Assembly: GCF_000247695.1 (NCBI RefSeq)
Contig: NW_004624782.1
Location: 13,841,671 to 13,905,670 of the forward strand
DNA: 64,000 bases
Direction of reading: 5' to 3'
From: Heterocephalus glaber
Lineage: Eukaryota > Chordata > Mammalia > Rodentia > Bathyergidae
Part shown: in pieces, positions 1 to 35,900 of the stretch
Position numbering within the stretch: position 1 is the stretch's first letter
Layout of the letters: the number at the start of each line of letters is the position of its first letter
Translations under genes and position numbers: made by a program
The notes under the pieces: model-generated
Seen by the model: only the letters and a program-made list of their open reading frames with translations
Told to the model about the DNA's origin: nothing
Databases searched by the model: none

Positions 1-286
1 ATAAGGGGTGGTTTCCTAGAAAAGGTGGCTACAGCTGGCTGAAGGAGACTGGGTGGAAAGAGTTGGTGGCTAGGCTAGAGCGATTATGTGGGATGGGTGC
101 TAAACACTGGAGGAATTAAGGAAGAGAATAAGTAGAAGAGGTTCTGGGATGGGCTTCTGTGTTTGTTAACTGCTATTTTGTTTTCTCTTGCTTAGCTTAG
201 TACTATCTGATTTTCTTGGATATTTTTCCCTATTTCTCTTTTTGTCCCTGTCTTTTTCCTCTTTTTGCTTTTAAAATGTCTATCTT

Positions 287-387
287 GGGGCCAGGGATTT
301 AGCCCAGTGGTTCTGGCACCTGCCTTGCAGGTGCAAGGTCACAAGTTCGATCCCTGGCACCAAAAAAAACAAAAAACAAAAAAACCA
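287..387 (+). mobile_element. ID-type SINE
   Basis: Plus-strand tRNA-derived SINE: GGGGCCAGGGATTTAGCCCA, B box AGTTCGATCC, then an A-rich tail. It lies 100 bp before the first SRCAP exon of the window. Confidence 0.85.
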
Positions 388-487
388 ATAAAATCTCTTA
401 TCTTTTGCCTCACTTTCCTTCTTTCTTTCTTTCGCTATTCCTTATTCTTCTTCCCCTTTTATCCACTTCCTTGGTTTTTCCTCATAG

Positions 488-20376
<19,889 letters not shown>

Positions 20377-20717
20377 GTGGGCTGCCCTTCCACCTAGGCT
20401 TTCCACCGTGGCCACTCTCCCTCCTCCATGACCAGGCCTGACTCTGTTAACCACTACTTGAAGTCTTGAGAGGGAAAGCCTCCAGGGAGACAAGGCCCTT
20501 CTCCCTTCTTTCCACCAAAGTAGGGGATAGGCGACTGCTTATTGTGGAAATGGGGCTTAACACAATCCTGCTTCCCTTCCACCTACATGGCTGGGCAGTG
20601 TTAAGGGTGGCAAGATAGTCTTTGTCCCACCCCCTTGTACTTGATTCCCCAGCTCTCTTTCATAGCCCCACCCCCTTAGGGGAAAGGGGAGGGGGTTCTC
20701 TACAATGAGGGTTTTTT

Positions 20718-20752
<35 letters not shown>

Positions 20753-20790
20753 AGGAAAAATAATAAACTTAGTTTCTGTACAAGCATCCG
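20377..20790 (+). terminator. SRCAP: SRCAP 3' UTR and poly(A) signal
   Basis: A short 3' UTR follows the stop. A canonical AATAAA is at 20762-20767, so cleavage should fall near 20780-20795. A T7-C-T29 tract (20712-20748) sits just upstream of the signal and would be a long U-tract in the mRNA. Confidence 0.8.
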
Positions 20791-22359
20791 CGTAAGGAAG
20801 CTTCTGATTTTCTGGTGTGGAGGGTTGGGGGGGGCGACTTGGGCATCATTCATTTCCCTTTCCTCTTGGAAAGATCGTGGACCTGATCTCTAACCCGATT
20901 GTATGCTTTTGAGGTAGAAACTTCCACCCTCAAGAAAAGGAGTGACTGGCAGATTTGATCTGCTGGCAGGGTGTGTTTCCCAGAAGTCTTAGCTGTAATT
21001 CATTCAGATACACCCTCTTCCCGAGTCTATCGCTTTGGTTCCTGATCTCCCTCAGCTTTCCAGTGCCTTAGCCTTTTTCTTTCTTCCAACCAACCCTCTT
21101 GTTGAAGTGCTTTCTTTCCTTTCTCCAGAAGAAAGGCACCCTACCTACTGCTAGCTTCCTCCTGTGGCCCTCCGCTCTCCACCTAGCCAAACTGGTTTGA
21201 GTCAGCCACACCCCCTTCCCTGCTCCTGGGGCTCTTCCGAGGATGGCTGGCCAGTTAGCCCCACCTCTGGGCTTGCCTTGGAGCCCTGAGGCAGCTCCAT
21301 CCACCTGAGCCAAACCAAACCTGAGGCCGGAGCCAAAACTCAGGGTTCCTCAAGGCCAGTAGCCAGATAAGAGCCCCTATTCATGTTTACATTTTTTTGT
21401 CAACTCCTGGGCCCTCTCCTTTGGTTCTCTCCCTGCTGTTTTTCTTACCTGAGTTCTGTCCTCATACCTGACTCTCTACAGCTTTGTGGTGTACATCATT
21501 CTTTGCTCTCTGCTTGTTTTGCCTCCTGTACCCTTGCTTTTTTAAAAAATTGGTACCAGGGATCAAACTCAGGACTTTGCACTTGGGAGGCAGGTGTGGT
21601 GCCGCTGAGCTAAATCCCCGGCCCACCCTTCCTGTCTTGTTTGCAGGGGACCACAGGACTTGATTTTGCCTAGCTGTGGTGGAATGGTTGGATGTGAGAG
21701 TGGAAAGGAGGTTTGGTACTGAAGCTTAGAGGGCCTGAGAAGTAGAAGAGAAGTGAGTAAGTAGGGTAGCATGCAAGTGTGTGAGGGTAATGCGTCACTT
21801 GGACTCTGTTGCTGTTCTTTGTGGTCTGGGTTTAAATGTAGACAGGAGATGGCAAGGAGTCATCATAGAAAAAAAGGCCCCAGCTTGGAGAAGCGAGGGC
21901 TTTCTAGTGCTTGGTTTTGTCAGCTGTAAAAAAGGTTTAGATGTGTACTTTCCCTTTTCTCCTCCATCTCTAGAACTGTTGTTTTCATGTGAAGTGGTTC
22001 CTTGCTTGGAGTGGGGTGCAGGATGTAGAGTCCTGCTCATTGACTCAGCCTCTGGGGAATCACTTGGTCTTGAGTGTTTAAGATTCTGTATCTTCTGCTT
22101 CTCAGTTGCACTTTTCAAAACAGTAATAGGTACACATTTGCTTACAACAAAACTCAGAAATTTAAGCTGAGGGATAAGGATTCTAGCCACACATTTCCTC
22201 TCCTGGTCTGAGTCACTGGAGGAACTCCCAAGTAAGGCAGCATTCCTGAGAGCTGAGCTGGGCAATGAGGACATCAGGCTCTGAGAGGGGTGGAGTCAGC
22301 AAGCCAGGTCAAGGGTTCCTTTGTTGGGCTTACCAGTGCCTTGACTGTATCGCCCACAG
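20790..22359. other. SRCAP-TMEM265 intergenic region
   Basis: Mostly unique sequence. One minus-strand ID SINE lies at 21548-21625. The TMEM265 promoter and 5' UTR exon must lie here or within SRCAP, because 22360 is preceded by an acceptor-like CCCACAG. I see no CpG-rich promoter and cannot place the first exon. Confidence 0.5.
21548..21625 (-). mobile_element. ID-type SINE
   Basis: Minus-strand copy between SRCAP and TMEM265: ATTGGTACCAGGGATCAAAC to GAGCTAAATCCCCGGCCC. Confidence 0.85.
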
Positions 22360-22363
22360 GTGA

Positions 22364-25719
<3,356 letters not shown>

Positions 25720-25937
25720 TAGCTGGACGTGCTGGAGCCACCGCTCGAGTGCTGAGCTCTGGCGACAGCCATGCTCCTGGCTCTCAAGGGCCTTTCTAAC
25801 AAGCGCAGCGCCGAGACGGGAGGAAGGTCGGCCAGGTGTTTCAGTGCCCTCCACCTTTTGTCTGCCCTGCTCTGCTCTCCCTGGGGGCCCAGGAGGGGAT
25901 TGACCACCAGGCCTAATTTTATTAGAATCTGCTTTGT

Positions 25938-25943
25938 AATAAA
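25938..25943 (+). terminator. TMEM265: TMEM265 poly(A) signal
   Basis: AATAAA lies 216 bases past the TMEM265 stop, at the end of an unbroken non-repetitive 3' UTR-like stretch. The locus therefore still has a transcript end. Confidence 0.65.
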
Positions 25944-26261
25944 AACCTCTTTTGGTGTTGCAAATGCTCCTGTCTAATTATTCTCTCTGCTCTCCCTGGG
26001 GCCTTTGGGGAGAAGAGCTGGACATGTGACCATTGGCAGAGCCTGGAGCTAGTCTCTGGCCTCTCTAGGAGCTCCATGAGAGGGAAACAATTGCTTTCTT
26101 CTAGAAGTTTCCCTTCTTGGAAAAACTCACAGCTTTTCCCTTCTACATCAGCAGAAACCCTGAGGCTGGAGAGGAAGTGTAGTAGCAGAAGCTACTATTT
26201 ACTGGAGTACTTATGCCAGGCTGTGTTCAAATTATATTTTTTCTTCATAATGATTCAGTGG

Positions 26262-26403
26262 TAGGTGTTGAGACAGGGTCTCGCTTTATAGTTCAGGCTG
26301 AACTTGAACTCATATTTAGCCCAGAGTGGCCTCAACTTTCAGCAATCCTCCTGCCTCAGCCTCCTAATGCTGGGTTCACAGGTGTGTGCCACCATACCCA
26401 GCA
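26262..26403 (-). mobile_element. B1-like SINE downstream of TMEM265
   Basis: Minus-strand copy: GTTGAGACAGGGTCTCGC to GGTGTGTGCCACCATACCCA. Confidence 0.8.
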
Positions 26404-26719
26404 GGTTCTTCTTTTATAGTTGAGGAAATGGGCACAGATTTGCCCATGGTCTCTCAGCTGCTCCATGGCAGAACTGGACTGAAAGTTTGGCTCCAGAGTT
26501 GAGAGAAGTAAAAGGGTTGGGTAACAGTAACAACTACCCTATAGATGGACATTTGTATGATGATGTGAATTTTCCTATTTATAATCTTTGGCCTCATCAT
26601 ATTTTAAATATTTTTTTTAAATGAGACGTATATCACATAGGAAAGTACCCAAGCAATACAGCTCAAATTAACACACAGCAGACATCTGAATAGCCAGCCA
26701 TCAAGAAACTGATCACTGG

Positions 26720-26816
26720 GGCCGGGGATTTAGCTCAGTGGTTTCGCTGCCTGCTGCACAAGCTCAAGGGCTTGAGTTTGATCCCCAGTACCGGAAAAAA
26801 AAAAAAAAAAAGAAAG
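26720..26816 (+). mobile_element. ID-type SINE in the old L1
   Basis: Plus-strand copy inserted into AGAAACTGATCA, which appears on both sides (near 26704 and 26818) as the target duplication. Confidence 0.88.
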
Positions 26817-27072
26817 AAAGAAACTGATCATTGCCACCACCCTAAAGCTGCTCTCACACCCTCCCGATCTCTTCTTCCTTTCTTCCCACAGGCTGTCATT
26901 CTGACGATGTAGTGTAATTCTGCGTTTGAACTTTTTTTTCATGGTGCTGAAGATCAAGCCCACAGCCTCTCACTTGCCAGGAAAGTGCTCTACCACTGAA
27001 CTACACCTTCAGCTTCCATATGTATTCTTGTACATCTTGCCTCTTTGGATGGTTTTTTCATTTCCTTTTTTC

Positions 27073-27690
27073 TTTTTTTTTGTGGTACCAAAGATTGAAC
27101 TCAGGACCTTGTGCTTGCCAGGCAAGTGTGGCACCACTGAGCTACATCCCCGGCCCGTTTTTTTGGTTTTATGAGGGTAGGGTCTTGCTGTATAGCCCCA
27201 GGTGGCCTTGAACTCATGAACCTTTTATCCTAGCTTTTCAAGTGTGCCACCATGTCTTGCCTCTTACCCAATATTGAGATTTCATCAATACTCAATTCAG
27301 TATAGCTATAGTTTTCAGTGCTGTTTATTTATTACATGGATATATCAGTTCATTTTCTGTTGAGTTATTAGAATGTTTCTGGTTTGGAATATAAATCATG
27401 CTGCTATGGCTTGCCTTTTTTTTTAGGTACTTAGGACTGAACCCAGAGCTTTCATACTGAGCTGTATCCCCAGTACTTTTTGTGTGTGTGTGGTACCAGG
27501 GATCAAACTCAGGACCTTGTGTTTGTGAGGAAGGCACAGTGCCACTGAGCTAAATCCCCAGCCCTTCCCCAGCCCTTTTTTTATTTTGAGACAGGGTTTC
27601 ACTAAGTCACTACCTTGCCCAAAATGGGCTTGAATGTGGAATCTGCCTGCCTCAGCCTCCCAGAGTGTTGGGATTACAGGCCCGGCTTTA
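27073..27690 (-). mobile_element. Minus-strand ID and B1 series
   Basis: ID at 27073-27156, B1 at about 27165-27262, ID at 27482-27565 and B1 at about 27578-27690, all minus strand and all within the old L1 fragment. Confidence 0.75.
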
Positions 27691-28310
27691 GATGTTTGTG
27701 TACATGTACTCTGGGAATGGAATTTTTGGGTTACCTCACCATAATTTAGCAGAGCACCTACAGGAATTAGTTGTGTACACTGAAGTTAGGATTAGAGGCA
27801 CATGATGGCTGTTTTCAGTGTTCCAAAGTGTTCTGGAAAGGAAAAGTACTGGGGATTGACCAGGGTCTTGTGCATGCTAGGCCAGTGCTCTACACTGAAC
27901 CAGTTGCCCAGGCTAACAATGAACTTGGAGCATTCCTGCTTCAGCTCTCCAAGGAGCTAGTATCAGAGGTGTGCACCACAGCTGGCTTGGTAACATTCTC
28001 TCCAGTGATGCCTTTTCTGTTTAGGGTCTGCTTGAGAATCCTCACGGTACTTAGCTGTCATTTCTCTTTAGTCTGCTTCAAGTTTTGGATAGTTACTCAT
28101 CCTTTGTCTTTCATGATGTGTTTGAAGCAAGGCCACCTCACATCAGAAGGCATATGAATGCTGGTTTATCTTGCTAGTGGTAGTAGTAACAATTTGACTA
28201 CTGTAGTGTCATATTTTTGCAAAGTAATGATCCTTTTTTTTGTTGTGTAATTAAAAAGAAATTAACCTGTTCTCTAGCAAATTTCACCAGTATTTGTTTT
28301 TGTTTTTGTT

Positions 28311-28392
28311 TTGTTTTGGTACTGGGGATCGAATTCGGGACCTTGCACTTGCGAGGCAGGCAGTGGAACCACTGAGCTAAATCCCCGGCCCT
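28311..28392 (-). mobile_element. ID-type SINE
   Basis: Minus-strand copy close to the family consensus (GGTACTGGGGATCGAATTCG to CTAAATCCCCGGCCC). Confidence 0.88.
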
Positions 28393-28999
28393 AAGATCTA
28401 TTCTTAATCATTACTCCAATTTCAGTCAATCATAGGGTCCTTCTCCTTTTCCTATTTCAGATTCTATATTCCTACAGTAAGAACCCTAGCTTCCAACTAC
28501 ATTAATATTTTGTTTTAGGATAATTATCCCATTATACTACCAAACATCAAAACTTCAAAAATTTCTTTGCAATTCTTCTGTCTTTATATTACTATAAAGC
28601 CAAAGCAGTCCATAAAAAGTTACTTGGATTCATTTCTCTCCCTTTATATGGTTGTGATCCCAAAGGGACCTTTCTAAGATAGTAGCAGTTGGAATACTGG
28701 TTCACTCTCTTCCTCTTTTGCTGGTTCTGTTGTCATTCCAGAGCCTCGGTCTTAGACCTTCAACAAATATCTGTTGTATGATCAAGCTGAATGCCAGGGC
28801 TGAACTGATTTTGAAATCTCTCCTGTAAATCTTTAAATCTGGTGGGCTTAGAGCTGGTTGAGGTTGATACAGTCCCATGGCTTTGGTGTGTGTGCGCGTG
28901 TGTACCACTGGGAAAGTGTATAAATCTAGATGGTAAGCACTATGGCTGGGGAAATATTAAAGAGAAGTCAACGGCCACAGGACAGGAGGCTGCTTCTGG

Positions 29000-29600
29000 C
29001 CGTATAAATCTGCACCGAAGTGCCAAGCGTGCCCCACGCTGCGCGCGCCCAAGTTGTTTTAAGGGCAGAAATCTGCCCCACCAAAGAGGCTTTTTGGACC
29101 AGGTTGCTAAAATAGAAGACTCGAATTCAGATAAAGATGTTGGAAACAGACGGGGGCCCTACCCAAATCAGGGAACTGAAGATTTCAGGAAGTATTCCGT
29201 CGCTCCGGCCCAGCATTCACGCTTCCGGTTAAACCTAACTCCCGGCTTCAATTTAAGCCTCCAACACCCTTGACGTAGGTTCCGCCCTCTGCGGCAGATG
29301 ACATAAGTTGATTGGTTGTGCCTGAAGGGCCATCCTATGGGCGCGGCTTTTGTAACTGAGCTCTACCCCTGGAACTCTCGGCTTCTTATTGGGCCATTTT
29401 TCTCCAATCGGAAGGGCTTCTAAACGTCAGTCTTCCGGCGGCGCAGACTATTGGTTGAAAGGATAGGGGCGGCTTTGTAGGTCATCGCAGGCGCAGCCAG
29501 AAGTAAAGCAAGGGACCGAAAAGCAAACCGGCTCCCTCGAGGTCTCGCATCAAAGACCCTAAACCCTGATCGCCTGCTCTGGCGGGTGAGCCTGCACGAG
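29000..29600 (+). promoter_or_regulatory. PHKG2: PHKG2 CpG-rich promoter and 5' UTR exon
   Basis: GC- and CpG-rich block just before PHKG2. It holds four CCAAT boxes in both orientations (ATTGG 29311-29315, ATTGG 29388-29392, CCAAT 29404-29408, ATTGG 29450-29454), a CRE-like TGACGTA at 29271-29277, and ETS-like CTTCCGG near 29222 and 29431. There is no TATA box. A non-coding first exon probably ends at 29585, where CTGGCG is followed by GGTGAGC. The TSS is estimated near 29.5 kb. Confidence 0.75.
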
Positions 29601-29918
29601 ACCCCGGAGCCCCCTCCCCCGTTCTGCTAAGTGCGTCTGCGCGGCAACAGCCGCTGGCCCTGGTGCCACTTTTTCCTGACCACCTTTTCTTACCCCTCTC
29701 CGCCCCTCCCTACCCCGTCACCCCTCCTCCTCCTAGGCCCTTCTGTGGGGTCTCCCCAGTCCCGATCCTTCCCCTGCCCCGATCCCATACCCCAGGACCC
29801 TGGCGCCCCGGTCGCTGGGTTTGCGTCTCCGGCACCCGCGATGTGTGTCTCAGACCCTGTGGGCCTCCCTGCCCTCACTGCCCTCCGTTCCTCCTCACAG
29901 GCCCCCACTTTGCTCAGA

Positions 29919-32900
29919 ATGACATTGGATGTGGGGACGGAGGATGAGCTGCCCGACTGGGCCGCGGCCAAGGAGTTTTACCAGAAGTACGACCCTAAGG
30001 ACGTCATTGGCAGGTGAGGCTGCAGCCAGGGAAAGGAGCTCCGGAGAGGTCGGGTCCTAGACAGGATACGCGGTTACATCTGAGGGCTGGATAGATGGGA
30101 AAGGTCAGTGGTCCGTGGAGAACATTTGGTAACTGACTAGGCTCATATTTTGGGTTAACCCCGTTTTTATGCAAATTCATTTATGTACTCAAGGAAGAGG
30201 GTTGAAGCACCAACTGTGTGCCAGACACACAGCTCCACGTGGGAAGGTAGAAAGAGATATCTATGCCCTGGAGGTTCTCCAGGTGAAGTGGCTGAAAAGG
30301 GGATTGGACTAGATAGATAGGGGTCTGTATGACGAGTTCGGGCATCCTGGAAAACCACAGCTTCCTAGGAGCTGTGATCTTTAGGCTGGGTCTTCAAGTA
30401 TGAATAGGGGTTCAGGATACAGAGAATAGAAGGAAGCTTCACTTGTGAAGTCTGTGGTAGATACATTTATTCATCAAATGTTTCCTAAGCACACACACTG
30501 TACAGGATATGTTATGCCCTCCTAGTGAGGGGTGGCAGAAACTCATAAGATTTCTGTCTTTCTGGAGTTTACATGCCAATAATAGAGACAATAAGCAAAA
30601 ACAAGATAAAGTGCTAAGAAAATAAGTCAGGCAATAGAATGAGAATAATGAAGGCAGGGAGGCCGGGGGAACCTGTGAAGAAACCAGGTTTCTTGGGGAA
30701 TCAAACCCAGGGGCTTGTGTGTGGTAGGCAAGCACTGTACCACTGAACTATACCCCATGCCCAAATAAGTAAGTTTTTTTTTTTTTTGGTACCGGCCATC
30801 AAACTCAGGTCCTTGCGCTTGCACAGCAGGCGGGGAAACCACTGAGCTAAATCCCTGGCCCCTAAATAAGTTAAGTTTTGAGGTGAGATTTGAAGGGAGA
30901 GAATGACTAGGTCATGAGCTGAGCCAAGATACACATACTCTCAGGAGGGAAGGTAAGAACAGAAACTCTAGGCGGCCCAGGATCCACTGAGTGGGAAAAG
31001 GTGGAAGAAATCAACTTGGAGAAGTGAATAGGGTTACATTTTGTGGAGCCATAGGCCATAAGGAATTTTAATTTTCTCATAGTAAAAATGGTCGTTTCAG
31101 GCAAGGGATTTAGCTCAGTGGTTCCACTGCCTGCCTCGAAAGTGCAAGGTCCCCATGCCGGGGATTTAGCTCAGTGGTTTCGCCGCCTGCTGCGCAAGTG
31201 CAAGGACCGGAGTTCGATCCCCGGTACCAAAAAAAAAAAAAAAAAATGGGTTGTTTCAAACAAGGTAGTAACATGATGTGACATATATTTCTGTGATTTG
31301 GGAACACGGAACTTAATCTTTCTGTGCCTTAGTTAGCTGGCAATAAAAATAGAACCTACCTTATAGGTTGCTGTGAGGATGGAATGACTTGATATATCTT
31401 TAGAACACTTCTCACACATGCTAAGTACTCAGTACCTGGGTATATGGGTATTCTTACTACTTTTTTTTTTAGTATTGGGGATTGAACCCAGGGCTTATTT
31501 TCTTTGTTTTGAGACAGGGGCTTGCTAAGTGCCTCCCAGAGTGATGGAACTGCAGGCCTGCGCCACCATGCCTGGGTTCTTAATACATTTTTTTTTGGTA
31601 ACGGGATTGAACTCGGGACCTTGAGCTTGTGAGGCAGGTGGCAGAACCACTGAGCTAAATCCCCAGCCCCCCTTAATACATTTTTTAAAAAGATCTTTCT
31701 GCCTTTTATGTAGAGAGTGGATAGGAAAGGGGCAAGAATGAAAGCTTCCAGACAAGATAGGAATCTTGATTTCATGAGCTGAATGAGAGCTATAAACTTG
31801 GGAGGCACCAGCATATAGATAGTGGCTAGGGAGAGAGTAGAGAGAAGTGAAAGGGGTCTAGGCTTAGGCCCTGGGCATATGACCATTTGGGGGTCAATTA
31901 GAGAAGGAGCCAGCAAGGGAGACTGAAAAGATACCTTTTGTGAGTTAAAAACGGAAACACGAGAAGAACATGCTTCTACAGGGCTATCAGCCTACTGTGT
32001 CAAATGCTGGGAACGCCAGGAAAACAGACCGGCTGTGACCCTTTAGATATTACGTGGACATGTCAGCAAGGCAGTTGAAATCGAGAATTCTGGAGAGCAA
32101 TCAAGGATTGAGACAGTGTAGTGGAACACATTGCATGGAGTAGGTGTTTAAAGCTCCTAGGACTGGAAGGAGATTACAAAGGAAATAGAGTATTAGGGGG
32201 AAAGGGAGCCCAGATTTAAGTCCCGAGTGCTGCAGAGTTTGGAGACTAGTTAAGGGAAGAAGCATGTGGGTGGTAGGGCCACACCATTCAGGTTCTCAGA
32301 GGCTCACTGCAGATAAGTAGTGCAGTAACTGAAGGGTGAAGGGTAGTGGTAGCACACTTCCCAGCGCAAGGCCCTGGGTTCAGCCCCAGCATTACTACCA
32401 AACAACAACAACAACAACAACAAAGTGAATGATAATTAAACCCTGGGACTCAGATACTGATGCCCATAGTAGTTGGAGAAGAAATTGAAACTATGAAAGA
32501 AAGAGACAGACTTGGCCAAGGGCAAGACTGCAGGAAGTCGTAAGTATTAAGGCCTCAGCAGGAGTCCTTATCTCACTTGAGAGAAGGCCAAACGTAACAT
32601 GCCAAGGGCTGTTATGCCCTGAGGATGGACAGTGCATTCCTTGATCTAATCGAGACAGGGAAGACAGTTCCAAGCAGAGGAGTCAGGGGAGTGAGACCTA
32701 GGGCAGTAAGAGAAGAGAGCAGTGAGGTCGTGTGAAGAGCAGCCCAGGAACCAGCCTTAGAAATGGGGTTTGAGGGAAGACCTGTATGTATTTACATCTA
32801 AGCCTGAGGCAGTTGCAGGGCCCAGTGAGGTTGGTGACAGAGCTCAAGCAAGGAAGTTCCAAAGCCAAGTGGGCTTTCCTATGTCTACCTCATTAATGCC

Positions 32901-35900
32901 TTCAACATCCCTTCAAGGTACTGTTGGTTGCCTTTCAGAGTTGCAGAAACTAGCTAGGTGTGGTGTTATACCCCATAATCCCAGCACTGGCTGAGGCAGG
33001 AGGATCACCATGAGTTCAAGGCCACCCCAGGCTACATGCAGAGACCCTGTCTCAAAAACAAAACAATTAAAGAAACTAAAGCCCAGAAACCTTACATCTT
33101 TGGTCATATGGAGGTTAACTGGTGGCAGAGTTAGGCCTAAACTAAGATGTAATTCTCAACTTTGGTCTCCCACCCAGTGGCTCCATATTTATTTGGCACT
33201 TCCTGCACCTGAAGTGTTGTTGTAGGTAGCTTTCGGGTACCATGGAATAATCAGAGAAGTATCTGTGAAATCTGGAGAGATTTATTTCTTCCCCCTTCCT
33301 GAAAAGGGCTGGTTTCTAGGGCTCAGTGTGGGAAGGACTTGCCTAGGTCTAACTGTGGAGGGAGTTAGAAGATGGATTCAAATCAGGCCCCCTGCCTGCC
33401 TCCCTGTGAGCTTTGTCGCACCTTGCTGGGTACCCAGGTTCCTGAGGCCACCATGATTCTACCGTAGGCCAGGGTTAGTTTCTGTGGTGGTTGTCTTATC
33501 CAGATGGATCTTCATAGTTTAGTGGAGCCGGCACGAGGATGCTGAGGCTCTATTTGTGAAAATGAGAGGACCGGAAGCCCTGACTTGTGCTGTTGACTGG
33601 CTTTGGCAGAGGAGTGAGCTCTGTGGTCCGCCGTTGTGTTCATCGAGCCACTGGCGATGAGTTTGCAGTGAAGATTATGGAGGTGACAGCTGAGCGGCTG
33701 AGCCCTGAGCAGCTGGAGGAGGTGCGAGAAGCCACTCGGCGAGAGACTCACATCCTTCTCCAGGTCGCCGGCCACCCCCACATCAGTGAGACTTGTTCTC
33801 TGTTCCTGTTAGCTGAAGACCCCACTGCCTCTGCCCCTGCCCTATCCCTGCCCCCTCCCTCCAGCTCTGTCCCACCTCAGAGTGGCAAGTCTTTGGGAGC
33901 CTACTGCCTACATCCATTGGTCCTTCTTCCTTCCCGGTAATAGTCCACTGCTGCCCCGGGTGGCGGAGCCACTGCTTTCCATCTCTACCTCTGCCTTTCC
34001 GTGTCTTTCTGCAGTCACTCTCATCGATTCCTACGAGTCTCCTAGCTTCATGTTCCTGGTGTTTGACCTGTGAGTATCTCCCCCGCCACCCTGTCCCCAC
34101 CTGCACGTGTTGCCCCGGAGACCACTGTCACACCTTCCTCTGCTCTAGCCAGGGCTGTCTGTTGCGCCTACTGGCCCGCAGCTCTGGCCTTTTCTGTATG
34201 CGCCACGATTGAATAATTTTGACCAAGTAAAAGAGTTCTCTTGACCCAGTCCCCCATGGTTATAGAGTGAGCAGGGGGAGCTCCTTTAAGAGGGCAGAGT
34301 TCAGGACTGGGGATTTAGCTCAGTGGTTCTGGCGCCTGCCTCGCAAACGCAAGGTCCCGAGTTCAATCCCCAGTACCAAAAAAATAAAAAAATAAAAGGA
34401 GAGAGTTCAGGAATGAAGTGAGCCCATATAAAGTATGTCCACTCACCGGCCTCTTATGCTGTCTGTCGCTGCCCTTTGTTTTTCTGGTTTGTCTGAATCT
34501 GAATATCAAATTTTATATAATAATTCAAACCAACTGCAAAGGTCATTTCAAAAGAGAATGACTTGAATACCAAAGATTTAAGAGGGGCCCTTGAAAAACC
34601 CCATGAAGGCTTCAGAATATTTACAGAAATGGCCATTGGTACCAAGGGGCTTGGGGAGTATCCATTCCACCCTCAGACAGCTGTGCAGGATGGTGACTAT
34701 TGGAAGAGACACAGAGCTGTAAATACTCCATTTTAAGAGGAGCTTTTCAGGTATAATTTTCTCAGATGACAAGGACCACTTATAAATTATGTCACAAGAA
34801 GTCGCTGACTCTTGGTAAAGAGCCCGATCACAGCACAGTGAGACTGAGACAGGACAAACTACCCTGGTGTCTCATAGACCCTTGGAGTGCTCTGCCTGCA
34901 GGCCCCTTGGCTTGTCCCCAGGGGAGCCTCACACTGGCCTCTTCTGTGATATTTCTGGGAGCCCCACCTGGCTCATTTTCTCAGCCCCTACCATGGGGTG
35001 CATCTCGCCTGTGCCCCTGCTGTTCCAGGATGCGGAAGGGAGAGCTGTTTGACTATCTCACAGAGAAGGTGGCCCTTTCAGAGAAGGAAACCAGGTAATG
35101 GCACAGCCTGTAGCCCCTGGGCTGAGCAGGGAGTGGGTGGGCAGAAAGAAGCAGAGTAGGAGACTGCACCTCCCTAGGTCCATCCTGCGGTCTCTGCTGG
35201 AAGCAGTGCGCTTTCTCCATGCCAACAACATTGTACACCGAGACCTGAAGCCTGAGAATATTCTCCTAGATGACAATATGCAGATCCGACTCTCAGATTT
35301 TGGGTTCTCCTGCCACTTGGGACCTGCAGAGAAGCTTCGAGGTGAGGGAACTTAATTCCCTAAAAGGTCTGGGAGGGAGGGAGACCCGGGCTGAAGTTGG
35401 GTTGGCTGGGTCTCCGTACTGAGTCTTGGGCACCAGGGAAGGGGAGTCAGCACTTGCCAAGCATCTACTGGACCCAGAGCCTTTCATGCAGCTCAGAGTG
35501 GCTGCCCTGACCTGGGAGGGGTACACCTGGGGAAGCAGACAGGCACAGAGCTGGCAAAGGCCACTCTGGAAGCCAGAAGGGAAGCATAGATTTAGTCTGA
35601 GGGTCCACAGAGGGGCCTCTGGGGCTGAGGCTTGTCCCAGAGAGACCGGGGTGGAGCTCCATGGAGCCAGTGCCCGCCTGGAAAGGGACCAAGGGTTTGC
35701 CAGTGTGTCTGGGATCTGGATGAGGCAACTGTGGGGTGCTGCGAAAAGCCTGGCCTGCCCAGAGGGCCCGATTAACTTCTTACCCTGCACACCGGGACTT
35801 GGGGTCCCCCACGTATCGATACGTTTGTCATGATAAAAGTATTTAGTGTTTGGTCTCACTATGCATCCGGGCTGGCCTTGTACGCTCACGGATCCTCCTG

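Larger units (their letters stand above)
26600..27770 (-). mobile_element. Old L1 3' fragment, interrupted
   Basis: Pieces collinear with the antisense of an L1M-type 3' end: AACACACAGCAGACATCTGA (about 26670), GAATGTTTCTGGTTTGGAAT (about 27371) and GTACTCTGGGAATGGAATTT (about 27705). ID and B1 copies lie between them. Family call is from memory. Confidence 0.5.
25950..29000. other. TMEM265-PHKG2 intergenic region, mostly old L1 and SINEs
   Basis: No gene is recognised. A MIR-like piece (about 26405-26500) keeps the GAGGAAATGGGCACAG core. An old L1 3' end spans about 26600-27770, broken by ID and B1 insertions. A minus-strand ID copy lies at 28311-28392. AT-rich sequence at 28400-28700 is unassigned. 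Confidence 0.6.
30014..33609 (+). other. PHKG2: PHKG2 first coding intron
   Basis: Intron of 3.6 kb. It contains L2/MIR-like debris at about 30185-30640, a minus ID SINE at 30774-30861, two plus ID copies side by side at 31100-31246, an antisense MIR at about 31295-31440, a minus ID at 31591-31669, a (CAA)n run near 32400-32422 and a plus B1 at about 32948-33067. No exon-like ORF is recognised. Confidence 0.6.
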
